Origin: JAHEJA01 sp965657215
GTDB taxonomy: Bacteria > Pseudomonadota > Alphaproteobacteria > Rhodobacterales > Rhodobacteraceae
Length of the DNA: 64,000 bases
Assembly (NCBI GenBank): GCA_965657215.1
Contig: CBFHNR010000006.1
Span: 1 to 64,000 of the forward strand
Reading direction: 5' to 3'
A model generated the notes under the pieces. It saw only the letters and a program-made list of their open reading frames with translations, was not told the origin of the DNA and searched no databases. Shown here piece after piece: positions 18,326 to 26,616 of this stretch (position 1 is the stretch's first letter; each line of letters starts with the position of its first letter). Made by a program: the position numbers and the translations under genes.

Positions 18326-19597
18326 ATGACACCTGATTTAATCGAGAATGCGACCAAAATTCTAAAACTGAATGACTTGGGCTCTTACACTGTCCCAACG
18401 CATGGGCTTTATCCGTTTCAATGGAATTGGGATAGTTGTCTAACCGCCTTGGGTCAGTGCTATTTCGATGAAGAGCGCGCATGGACTGAAATCGAAACGC
18501 TGTTTGATCATCAATGGGATGATGGCATGGTGCCGCATATCATTTTTCACAAGCATGATGATGGCTATTTCCCAGGACCAGAAGTGTGGAACACAGGGCG
18601 TCCGACGCCGACATCTGGTATCACACAGCCAGCCGTTGCGGGCTTTGCCGTTAAACAGTTGTTTGAGCGATCATTGAACAAAGAGCGTGCAACGCAACGG
18701 GCCAAGGCGCTATTGCCCAAAATTTATGCGTGGCATCAATGGTTCTACCGCTGTCGTGATCCCAAGGGGTCTGGCCTCGTTGCCATTATCCACCCATGGG
18801 AGTCGGGGCGCGATAATTCCGTTGATTGGGATGCCGCTTTTGCACGGGTTCCGACGGAGGGCGTCTTGCCATTTCAGAGGCGCGATACCCAGCACGCAGA
18901 TCCAACGCATCGACCGACTGATGAGCAATACAAACGCTATATCTGGTTGGTGCAAACCTTTAGAAATCTGGACTGGGACAATTCAAAGCTTCACGATGCG
19001 TCGCCGTTTCAAATCGTTGATCCGGGGTTTAATGGTATCCTGTTGCGCTCTGTTGCGGATATAGCCGAATTGGCTACTGAATTGGGGGACACTGATATAG
19101 CCTCAGGATCACAGGATCAACTATCGCGCGGGATAGCGGCGATGGAAACTTTGTGGAGTGATGAATTTGGTCAATACCTCTGTTATGATCGCGTAACTGA
19201 GGACCATATCCAAAGCGGTTCTATTGGTGGGTTGCTTGCGGTCTTTGCACCAGTTCCCAAGAACCGCGCGGATGGGGTCGCGCAGGTTATTAATGACATT
19301 GCGGCCAAGTCGAAATTCTTGGTCGCAAGCCACGATCCTGCGGATGACAGGTTTGATGCCAAGCGGTACTGGCGTGGTCCTGTGTGGCTCATTGTGAATT
19401 ACATGATTAGCTATGGTTTGAAACAGGCTGGTCGTGCGGATGTGGCTGCAAAAATTGATGCAGATAGCGTCCAATTGATCAATGAAAGCGGATTTGCGGA
19501 ATATTACGACCCTCATACAGGTGAAGGATGTGGGGGCGGCCAGTTCACTTGGACAGCAGCTATGGTCATAGAATTGTTGCGCGTCAACGAGAATTGA
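18326..19597 (+). CDS. GH63-like glucosylglycerate/mannosylglycerate hydrolase
   Basis: A 423-aa (alpha/alpha)6-barrel glycosidase of the MGH1-like group of GH63, without a signal peptide. Readable blocks are PFQWNWDSCLTALG, the HPWESGRDNSVDWD loop holding the candidate catalytic acid Asp, PGFNGILLRS, the KRYWRGPVWLIVNYM block and the C-terminal EYYDPHTGEG...FTWTAA with the candidate base Glu. Characterised relatives split 2-O-glucosyl- or mannosylglycerate to sugar plus glycerate. TTGGAGA sits 6-7 bases before the ATG at 18326, so the in-frame TTG at 18314 is not the start. Last gene of the LacI-controlled importer operon. The exact sugar (glucosyl or mannosyl) cannot be told from sequence. 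Confidence 0.85.
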   Translation: MTPDLIENATKILKLNDLGSYTVPTHGLYPFQWNWDSCLTALGQCYFDEERAWTEIETLFDHQWDDGMVPHIIFHKHDDGYFPGPEVWNTGRPTPTSGITQPAVAGFAVKQLFERSLNKERATQRAKALLPKIYAWHQWFYRCRDPKGSGLVAIIHPWESGRDNSVDWDAAFARVPTEGVLPFQRRDTQHADPTHRPTDEQYKRYIWLVQTFRNLDWDNSKLHDASPFQIVDPGFNGILLRSVADIAELATELGDTDIASGSQDQLSRGIAAMETLWSDEFGQYLCYDRVTEDHIQSGSIGGLLAVFAPVPKNRADGVAQVINDIAAKSKFLVASHDPADDRFDAKRYWRGPVWLIVNYMISYGLKQAGRADVAAKIDADSVQLINESGFAEYYDPHTGEGCGGGQFTWTAAMVIELLRVNEN

Positions 19598-19661
19598 AGC
19601 GAAGCGCTGGTTGACCATAGCTTTGAATGAGTGGACGTTTGCCCCCTCATCTCAATTCTCA

Positions 19662-20786
19662 TTAATGTGCGTTTTTTTCGATTTTGCGAGTGGGCTTGTC
19701 ACGATACAAAAGCGATTGCGTCTTGTGGAAGATATGCACTTTCTCAGGAGTCGCAGTCAGGGCGATTGTTGTGCCTCTTCGGTCCTTGTGAATACCCTGT
19801 AGCTTGGCAATCTTAGAGTCCTCATCCGCGACTGTATCAAAATACAAAAGCGTCACTTCACCAAGGGCCTCAGTGATCTTAACGTCGCCTTTAAAGATGA
19901 AATCACCTTCAGAGGCCTCAACAAAATCTTCGGGGCGGACGCCAACATTCACCGTTAGGCCCATGTCAGCCTTTGTTGTTGGCACAGTGGACACAGCCTT
20001 GCCCCCATCAGCAAGCTCGATCGTTGTCGTTTCCCCTGTTCCGACAATTTTGCCAGGGAACAAGTTCATCGCGGGCGAGCCGATAAACTGCGCCACAAAT
20101 TCGTTTTCTGGGCGTTCATATAGCTCAAGCGGGGTGCCCACTTGGGCAATACCGCCGCCTGCTAATACAACAATGCGTGAGGCCAAAGTCATGGCTTCAA
20201 CCTGATCGTGGGTCACGTAGATCATTGTGGACTCTGGCATCGACTCTTTGAGCTGTGCAATTTCGATACGTGTTGCAACACGCAGTGCGGCGTCTAGATT
20301 TGAGAGGGGTTCGTCGAACAGATAAACCTTTGGATCTCTGACGATGGACCGGCCAATCGCAACACGCTGTCGTTGACCCCCTGACAATTCCTTGGGCAAA
20401 CGGTCCAAAAGATTATGCAGCTGAAGCGTTTTCGCCGCCTTTTCGACCCGCTCATCAATTTCTTGCGGTGTCATTTTTGCGATTTTCAACGCAAATTGCA
20501 TGTTCTCGCGGACCGTCATGTGTGGGTAAAGCGCGTAGGATTGGAACACCATCGCAATACCACGCTGGCTTGGGGGAACATCGTTGACCACCATGTCATC
20601 GATTTCCAACGTGCCGCCACTGATTTTTTCAAGCCCTGCAATCATCCTAAGAAGCGTGGATTTCCCACAGCCTGAGGGACCGACAAAAACGATCAATTCA
20701 CCTGTTTCAATCTCAAGGTCAATGTCGGACAGAACGTCCACGGGACCATAAGATTTGGCAACGCCTTTTAATGATAGATTGGCCAT
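19662..20786 (-). CDS. aglK: Alpha-glucoside ABC transporter ATP-binding protein AglK
   Basis: MalK-type ATPase (374 aa). It has Walker A GPSGCGKST (36-44), Q-loop VFQSYALYPHM, signature LSGGQRQRVAIGRS, Walker B VYLFDEPLSNLD and H-loop THDQVEAM, with a full-length C-terminal regulatory domain. AAAGGAA precedes the ATG. It is the last gene of the aglEFGAK operon, 18 bases after aglA, the order known from rhizobial alpha-glucoside loci. It converges with the GH63 gene. Confidence 0.92.
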   Translation of the reverse strand: MANLSLKGVAKSYGPVDVLSDIDLEIETGELIVFVGPSGCGKSTLLRMIAGLEKISGGTLEIDDMVVNDVPPSQRGIAMVFQSYALYPHMTVRENMQFALKIAKMTPQEIDERVEKAAKTLQLHNLLDRLPKELSGGQRQRVAIGRSIVRDPKVYLFDEPLSNLDAALRVATRIEIAQLKESMPESTMIYVTHDQVEAMTLASRIVVLAGGGIAQVGTPLELYERPENEFVAQFIGSPAMNLFPGKIVGTGETTTIELADGGKAVSTVPTTKADMGLTVNVGVRPEDFVEASEGDFIFKGDVKITEALGEVTLLYFDTVADEDSKIAKLQGIHKDRRGTTIALTATPEKVHIFHKTQSLLYRDKPTRKIEKNAH

Positions 20787-20804
20787 TTGATTTCCTTTAT
20801 CTCA

Positions 20805-22454
20805 TTATCCAGCGGCAAAGAGTGCTTGCCAAGGTCCTAGTTTCGCGGAGTTTCCTGCAATCTCAGCAGTGAACGGCGCAGATGTGTCTACCGTCCATGT
20901 GCCATCTGGTAATTGAATTGCCTGGGCTTCATCGGACAGGTTAAACACCACGAGCATCTTTTGACCTTCGTGCTCGCGTGTCACTGCAATATGGGTTTCA
21001 CTCGCAGAGATGATGTCAAACGTGCCTTTGACCAAGGCAGGCTGTTTTTGGCGATAGCTGATCATTTGGCGGTAAAAGGCCAACATGGATGACGGCTCGC
21101 TTGCTTGGCCATTCACGGATTTAGCGACATGGTCCTGAGACACAGGGAGCCAAGGCTTTGCATTAGAGAAACCAGCGTTTGTGGAATTGCTTTCCCAAGG
21201 CATCGGCGTGCGCGCGCCATCGCGTCCTTTGAATTTTGGCCAAAACCGGATGCCATAGGGATCTTGCAAATCTTCAAAGGCAACGTCTGCTTCGCCCAGT
21301 CCTAGCTCTTCGCCCTGATACAAACAGACAGACCCGCGCAGAGATAGGATAACAGCCAAGTAGAGCTGTTGTGCCTCTGGGCTTAGATCCCAGCGTGACG
21401 TGTGACGGATGACATCGTGATTTGAAAACGCCCAACAGGCCCAGCTTTCGGCAGCGCCTTCCATGAAGTCGGTCATCACTTTTGAGATACGCTCGCCTGT
21501 CGGGAAGGGTTGAGAAAGGAATTCAAAGCCATAGCACATTTGCAAACGGTTTGTGCCTGCGGTGTATTCCGCTTGAATTTGGATGCCCTTTTGATCGTCG
21601 CCCACTTCGCCAACCGCAGCGATGTCCTGGTATTCGTCCATAACGGCGCGGAATTTTTCGATGAATGCGACGTTCTCAGGACGTGATTTAGAAAACTCAT
21701 GTTCTTGCCAAGTGTATGGATTGACTTGGGGTGCAATCGTGCTCTCGTGAGTTGTAACAGGAGGGTTGTTGCGTAGTTCCTGATCGTGAACATAGAAATT
21801 GACTGTGTCTAATCGGAACCCGTCCACACCGCGCTCCAGCCAAAACCGTGTGACATCAAGAAGCGCGTCTTGTACTTCGGGGCAATGAAAATTGAGATCA
21901 GGCTGTTCGCGCAAAAAGTTGTGCATGTAATATTGCATGCGCTGTGCATCCCATTCCCATGCGGGCCCGCCAAAAATGGACAACCAGTTATTTGGAGGCG
22001 TTCCATCAGGGTTCGGATCGGCCCAAACGTACCAATCGGATTTAGGGTTATCACGGCTTGACCGGCTTTCTTTGAACCACTCATGCTGATCAGATGTATG
22101 GCTCAGAACGAGGTCAATCATAATACGCAAACCCAATTCATGAGCGCGCTCAATCATTTCGTCAAAATCGGCGAGCGTTCCAAAGATCGGGTCGATGTCG
22201 CAGTAATCAGACACATCATAGCCGAAATCGAGCATAGGGGACGTAAAGAACGGTGAAATCCAGATTGCATCCACACCAAGGGACGCAATGTGCGGGAGAC
22301 GCTCTGTAATCCCACGCAAATCGCCAATACCATCGCCATTGCTGTCTTGGTACGAGCGCGGGTAGATTTGATAAATGACTGCTCCGCGCCACCAATCTGG
22401 GTTGGCCACCAAAGCGGCTTTGTTTGCATGTGTGATAGGGTTGGTTACGTTCAT
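20805..22454 (-). CDS. aglA: Alpha-glucosidase, glycoside hydrolase family 13
   Basis: Cytoplasmic exo-alpha-glucosidase (549 aa) of the oligo-1,6-glucosidase/sucrose hydrolase group. It starts WWRGAVIYQIYPRSYQDSNGDG and has DLVLSHTS, nucleophile Asp216 in GFRLDT, acid/base Glu283 in VGEVGD and transition-state stabiliser Asp347 in FSNHD. No signal peptide. It lies between aglG and aglK, so it hydrolyses glucosides brought in by AglEFGK (for example sucrose, maltose, trehalose or glucosylglycerol). The precise linkage is not resolved here. Confidence 0.94.
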   Translation of the reverse strand: MNVTNPITHANKAALVANPDWWRGAVIYQIYPRSYQDSNGDGIGDLRGITERLPHIASLGVDAIWISPFFTSPMLDFGYDVSDYCDIDPIFGTLADFDEMIERAHELGLRIMIDLVLSHTSDQHEWFKESRSSRDNPKSDWYVWADPNPDGTPPNNWLSIFGGPAWEWDAQRMQYYMHNFLREQPDLNFHCPEVQDALLDVTRFWLERGVDGFRLDTVNFYVHDQELRNNPPVTTHESTIAPQVNPYTWQEHEFSKSRPENVAFIEKFRAVMDEYQDIAAVGEVGDDQKGIQIQAEYTAGTNRLQMCYGFEFLSQPFPTGERISKVMTDFMEGAAESWACWAFSNHDVIRHTSRWDLSPEAQQLYLAVILSLRGSVCLYQGEELGLGEADVAFEDLQDPYGIRFWPKFKGRDGARTPMPWESNSTNAGFSNAKPWLPVSQDHVAKSVNGQASEPSSMLAFYRQMISYRQKQPALVKGTFDIISASETHIAVTREHEGQKMLVVFNLSDEAQAIQLPDGTWTVDTSAPFTAEIAGNSAKLGPWQALFAAG

Positions 22455-22463
22455 TTTATTTAC

Positions 22464-23621
22464 CTATTTTACAGAGCCAGCCAAGAGGCCGCGTACGAGA
22501 TACCGTTGCAGTGCAAAGAACACGAGCAATGGGACAGCAATTGAGACAAAAGCGGCGGTTGCGAGGATTTCCCAATTCCCGCCGCGTGTGCCAAGAAGTT
22601 CGACAATTTGGTTTGTCATGACAGTGGTTTGACCCGTTGAATCGATCAAAAATACCTTGGCGACGAGAAGGTCATTCCATGTCCAAAGGAATTGAAAGAT
22701 TGCAAAACTGGCAAGGGCAGGGAAGGACAAGGGCAAGATGATTTTCGTGAAAATTTGAAAATCTGTTGCGCCATCGACCTTGGCATTTTCAATGATATCC
22801 TTGGGAAGACCTACCATGTAATTCCTGAGAAGGTAAATCGCCAGAGGTAAGCCAAATCCAGTATGTGCCAGCCAAACGCCTAGGTATCCTTTGCCAATTC
22901 CAATGTTCAAGTGAAGCTTGAGCAATGGGATCAAAGCAAGCTGTAAGGGGACAACCAACAATGCCACGACCAACGCGATTAACAAAGCGCGCCCTGGGAA
23001 TTCCATCCAAGCAAGCGCATAGGCCGCGAATGCCGCAACGACGATTGGGATGATAGTGGCCGGAATGGTCACCGTCAGAGTGTTAAAGAACGCCTTTGCC
23101 AAATTGTCTTGGCCCGTTCCACTGAACAATATCGTTTTGTAGTTATTCGTTGTGAATTCTGGCGGTACAAGCGCCGTGATAAAGACGCGTTGCCCGCGCT
23201 TTCCAGGTTGTTCGACGCTTGTATAGCGATAGGTGCCATCTTCTGCCAATGTTAGCTCTTCGCCGTCCCCAGCGCTGACGGTTTCACCCGGTGTAAAGAC
23301 ACCGATAGCACGGGATGAGACGCCAAATGCGTCGATCTTGGTGACACCTTCTGCATCCTCTGAATCGGTTAGGAGGTTCCCGGTGACAACGAACAAGCCG
23401 TTTTCTTCAACCGCTTGTTCACGACCACCAGTGCGCAACTGAAGCACCTGTTCGGACGATGTCAAAGACGCCCACCAACCAGAATTTGTAATCTGATCCG
23501 CTGTTCTAAATGAGGACACCAACAAACCGACAGTCGGGAATAGCCACAAGGCGACCAAAACAGCGACGGATAGATGAACGGCCCATGTGAGGCGAGATTT
23601 TGTTCCTGCTATATTATCCAT
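22464..23621 (-). CDS. aglG: Alpha-glucoside ABC transporter permease AglG
   Basis: MalG-like permease of about 385 aa. The start at 23621 (MDNIAGTKSRLTW) is supported by GAGGAGAGTGTT just upstream. The open frame runs 27 codons further without signals. After the first membrane segment there is a roughly 100-residue periplasmic insertion (about residues 48-150), much longer than in ordinary MalG permeases. Then follow the remaining spans and the EAA loop ENAKVDGATDFQIFTKIILPLSFP. Ends LAGSVK, typical for this subunit. It begins 10 bases after the aglF stop. Confidence 0.9.
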   Translation of the reverse strand: MDNIAGTKSRLTWAVHLSVAVLVALWLFPTVGLLVSSFRTADQITNSGWWASLTSSEQVLQLRTGGREQAVEENGLFVVTGNLLTDSEDAEGVTKIDAFGVSSRAIGVFTPGETVSAGDGEELTLAEDGTYRYTSVEQPGKRGQRVFITALVPPEFTTNNYKTILFSGTGQDNLAKAFFNTLTVTIPATIIPIVVAAFAAYALAWMEFPGRALLIALVVALLVVPLQLALIPLLKLHLNIGIGKGYLGVWLAHTGFGLPLAIYLLRNYMVGLPKDIIENAKVDGATDFQIFTKIILPLSFPALASFAIFQFLWTWNDLLVAKVFLIDSTGQTTVMTNQIVELLGTRGGNWEILATAAFVSIAVPLLVFFALQRYLVRGLLAGSVK

Positions 23622-23631
23622 AACACTCTCC

Positions 23632-24861
23632 TCAGCGCATTTCTTTGCGGGCGTTGTAGACATTCCAAACAAGGATCGGGGTGACCAATAGCATGATGAC
23701 AATCGCCGCCGCAGAGCCTACACCCCAATCGTTTGCGCGGAATAGTTTGTCATACATGTAATTCGCTAAAACTTGTGTTTCCCATTGGCCGTTTGTCATC
23801 GCAAAGACGATGTCAAAAACCTTTAGAACGGTGAGGGTAATGGTGGTCCAAACGACCACAATTGTTGGCATGATCTGTGGAACCTTGATTTGGAAAAAGA
23901 CCTGAAATGGGTTGGCCCCATCAATAATAGCTGCTTCAATCGTCTCTTCGGGGATGCCGCGCAAGGCGGCCGACAGGATAACCATCGCAAAGCCGGTTTG
24001 GATCCAAATCAAAACAACCATCAAAAAGAAGTTGTTATAAAATGGCATCGTTATCCAAGTTTGTGGTGCCCCGTACTCAAGCGTCGCTGTTGTCACATCC
24101 CAAATGGAGCGCAGGGACATGAAGGCTAAGATACCTGCAAATGATCCCAAAACGAGCCGCAACCCTTTAAGGGCAACCGTGCCCCGTGTGTTGGTAAATA
24201 TGGGACGTATCTGGGTCCAAGCGACATAGGCAAATACGGCCGCTGAGGATAAAAACAGGGCCGCAGGTAGAACTTTCAATATAGCGATTGACCAAAACCC
24301 ACCGTCGAATTGCATCCAAACTGCATTCAAAATCCCGATTTGACCAACATCCGCAGGACGGGCGTCATAGACGAGTTTAAAGATAACTGAGGCACCGACA
24401 AATGAGATTGCCATTGGCATGAATATCAATGACTTGGCAATATTGCCCCAAGAAATACGGTCTGTAAGTTGTGCGACCAATAGGCCAAATGCTGTGGATG
24501 CAGCAGGGACCACGATAAGCCACAGCATGTTGTTGCGGATCGCTTCCCAGAATTTTGGCTCAGCGACCATTTGAGTGTAGTTATCCAACCCTATAAAGGC
24601 GCCGCCTTGGCTTCGGTCAGTGAGAGACAAGCGCAGAGTCTCAATCACAGGGTATCCGAGGTAAAGCAGAAGCGCGGCCAATGCAGGAAACAAAAACAGC
24701 CATGGGCGGATTTGATTGGCGCGGTTGATGTTACGGCCAGCATTTGGGCCTTTGGCCGGAAACAGAACCTTGTCGAGAATGACATTTGAAAAATAGAAAT
24801 AGAGCAGGCAGCCACCTACGCCAATGACGATGGTTGCTATGCCGAGAATTGCCGGATGCAT
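23632..24861 (-). CDS. aglF: Alpha-glucoside ABC transporter permease AglF
   Basis: MalF-like permease (409 aa), longer than usual. It has extra N-terminal membrane segments (first about residues 5-27) and an additional hydrophobic pair (about 200-260) between the canonical spans. The EAA loop is EAAIIDGANPFQVFFQIKVPQIMP. GGGAG lies upstream of the ATG. It sits about 100 bases after aglE, with a hairpin in the gap, and pairs with AglG. Confidence 0.92.
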   Translation of the reverse strand: MHPAILGIATIVIGVGGCLLYFYFSNVILDKVLFPAKGPNAGRNINRANQIRPWLFLFPALAALLLYLGYPVIETLRLSLTDRSQGGAFIGLDNYTQMVAEPKFWEAIRNNMLWLIVVPAASTAFGLLVAQLTDRISWGNIAKSLIFMPMAISFVGASVIFKLVYDARPADVGQIGILNAVWMQFDGGFWSIAILKVLPAALFLSSAAVFAYVAWTQIRPIFTNTRGTVALKGLRLVLGSFAGILAFMSLRSIWDVTTATLEYGAPQTWITMPFYNNFFLMVVLIWIQTGFAMVILSAALRGIPEETIEAAIIDGANPFQVFFQIKVPQIMPTIVVVWTTITLTVLKVFDIVFAMTNGQWETQVLANYMYDKLFRANDWGVGSAAAIVIMLLVTPILVWNVYNARKEMR

Positions 24862-24918
24862 GATAAACTCCCAGCCAGCTATTGCCGACTACTTTTTGTG
24901 TTCTGAGTGGAACGTAAA

Positions 24919-24941
24919 CGGGGACCCCAAGGGAGCCCCCG
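24919..24941 (-). terminator. Hairpin between aglE and aglF
   Basis: On the minus strand CGGGG...CCCCG encloses CTCCC/GGGG pairing, about 22 bases past the aglE stop. No U-tract. It is the third case in this window of a stable stem straight after a binding-protein gene, consistent with differential expression of the binding protein. Confidence 0.5.
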
Positions 24942-24962
24942 AATAGATGTTAGTTAGAGCGA

Positions 24963-26324
24963 TTACTTGATCGCGTCCCAGCTTGCTTGAATTTCATCAG
25001 CAACTGTTTGAGCGTCTTTGCCACCTGCATAGTCAACCATGCCAGTCCAGAAAGATCCTGCTCCAACTGCGCCTGGCATTAGGTCAGACCCGTCAAAGCG
25101 GAACGTTGTCGCGTTGATAAGGATTTCACCTTGACCACGCAGAGCGTCGTTGAGGTATGCATCCAAGTTAACTTGCTTGTGTGGTGTCAAGAAGCCAGAC
25201 TGCGCCATGAAGACTTCGTGTGCCAAAGGCAGTTGGAAGAATTCCATCAATTCGCTAGTTGCGTCTGATGCATCAGTGATCGCCATAACTGTACCGCCGC
25301 CCAAAACTGGGTTACCCAAGTCTTTGTCTGCGTAGGATGGGAAGTAGAAGAAATCTACGTCTTCACCAAAATCAGTTCCTTCTGGGAAGAAGGCTGGAAC
25401 GAATGACGCCTGACGGTGCATGTAGCACTGAGCCGGAGATGAGAACATGCCTTTAGGGCTGTCACGGAAGTCTGTTGTTGCAACAGCACCTGCGCCGCCT
25501 GATACTTTGGCATCGTCACGTGCAAACCAACCGAATTCTTCGATTGCTTCTACAACGCGTGGGTCGTTAAACGCCATTTCGTTTGATGTCCAAGCATCAT
25601 AAACGTCTGCTGGCTGTGTGCGAAGCATGATATCTTCAACCCAGTCAGTCGCTGGCCAACCTGTCGCGGCACCTGAACCTAGACCAATACACCAAGGTGT
25701 TTCGCCGTCAGCAACCATTTGCTCTGTTAACGCTTTTAGCTCTTCCATTGTTTTTGGAACTTCGTAGCCTGCATCTTCAAAGTTTTCAGGAACATACCAA
25801 ACAAGGGATTTAACGTTCACGTTATAGAAGAAACCGAACAACTGATCGTTGCCATCTGCATCTGCATATGTGCCAAGATCAACCCAGCTCTGGCCCGCGC
25901 CATAGTTTTCGGTTGTCCACGCACCCATGCTTGCTGGGAGTGGCGCCAAAAGACCACGTGATGCCAAGTCTGCTGCAAGACCCGGCTGTGGGAACACAGC
26001 CATGTTAGGTGCTGCGCCTGCTTCAGCGTCGATAACGATTTGCTGTTCAAAGCTGTCTGAGCCAGTGTAGATGACTTCTGCGCCAGTCGCGTCAGCAAAA
26101 TATGCAACGACTGAACGGAAGACGGCGTCTTCTGGCTGCATCCATGGACCTGCGATTGTCACAGTTTGACCGCTTAGGTCAGGGGCATTTGCCGCCCATG
26201 CCTTATAGCTGTCCCATGAGAAACGTGCATCGTCTTCACCGAACGCAAGATGGCCGCCAGCCAATGCGCCTGTCGCAACAAGCGCCAAAGCTGCGGTGCT
26301 TGTAAATAGGGTTTTTGTAAACAT
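24963..26324 (-). CDS. aglE: Alpha-glucoside-binding periplasmic protein AglE
   Basis: Periplasmic binding protein of about 453 aa. The start at 26324 (MFTKTLFTSTAALALVATGALAGG) gives a clean signal peptide and is preceded by GGGAGGTCTAGA. The longer frame adds 16 codons that lie past this RBS. Features fit AglE: FSWDSYKAWAANAP, VTIAGPWMQPEDA, CYMHRQASF and a C-terminal GKDAQTVADEIQASW. First gene of the agl operon. The operator palindrome lies about 44 bases upstream. Confidence 0.92.
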   Translation of the reverse strand: MFTKTLFTSTAALALVATGALAGGHLAFGEDDARFSWDSYKAWAANAPDLSGQTVTIAGPWMQPEDAVFRSVVAYFADATGAEVIYTGSDSFEQQIVIDAEAGAAPNMAVFPQPGLAADLASRGLLAPLPASMGAWTTENYGAGQSWVDLGTYADADGNDQLFGFFYNVNVKSLVWYVPENFEDAGYEVPKTMEELKALTEQMVADGETPWCIGLGSGAATGWPATDWVEDIMLRTQPADVYDAWTSNEMAFNDPRVVEAIEEFGWFARDDAKVSGGAGAVATTDFRDSPKGMFSSPAQCYMHRQASFVPAFFPEGTDFGEDVDFFYFPSYADKDLGNPVLGGGTVMAITDASDATSELMEFFQLPLAHEVFMAQSGFLTPHKQVNLDAYLNDALRGQGEILINATTFRFDGSDLMPGAVGAGSFWTGMVDYAGGKDAQTVADEIQASWDAIK

Positions 26325-26367
26325 TCTAGACCTCCCAAGAATTTCTGATTGCTTTGGAATCGAATAT

Positions 26368-26383
26368 TCCAAAGCGCTTTGGA
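26368..26383. promoter_or_regulatory. LacI-type operator upstream of aglE
   Basis: TCCAAAGCGCTTTGGA, a perfect 16-bp palindrome with the CG-centred form of LacI-family operators, located about 44 bases before the aglE ATG. A partner site lies at 26476-26489. The expected local regulator, aglR, is not in the window. Confidence 0.7.
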
Positions 26384-26475
26384 TGGCGAAACATCGCGAA
26401 TTATATTCCAGTTGTCAATAAAATATACAAATTATTAGACAAAATAATTCAGTCGAACTTTCTATTCCTATATAT

Positions 26476-26489
26476 TCAAAGCGGTTTGA
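26476..26489. promoter_or_regulatory. Second LacI-type operator in agl upstream region
   Basis: TCAAAGCGGTTTGA shares the AAAGCG core with the palindrome at 26368-26383 but has one mismatched pair. The two centres are about 107 bases apart, a spacing that could allow looping by a tetrameric repressor. It lies between divergent aglE and the flavoprotein gene, so it may affect both. Confidence 0.5.
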
Positions 26490-26616
26490 CATAGAGAAGC
26501 ATCACAGATCACTTTTGCCACTTTAGGAAATAGGGCCAGCGGTAAAATTACAACGAAATCTGTAGCACTCAATTTAAACATGCCCTAACGTTTTCAAAAC
26601 GAATTAGGGGCCTGTC

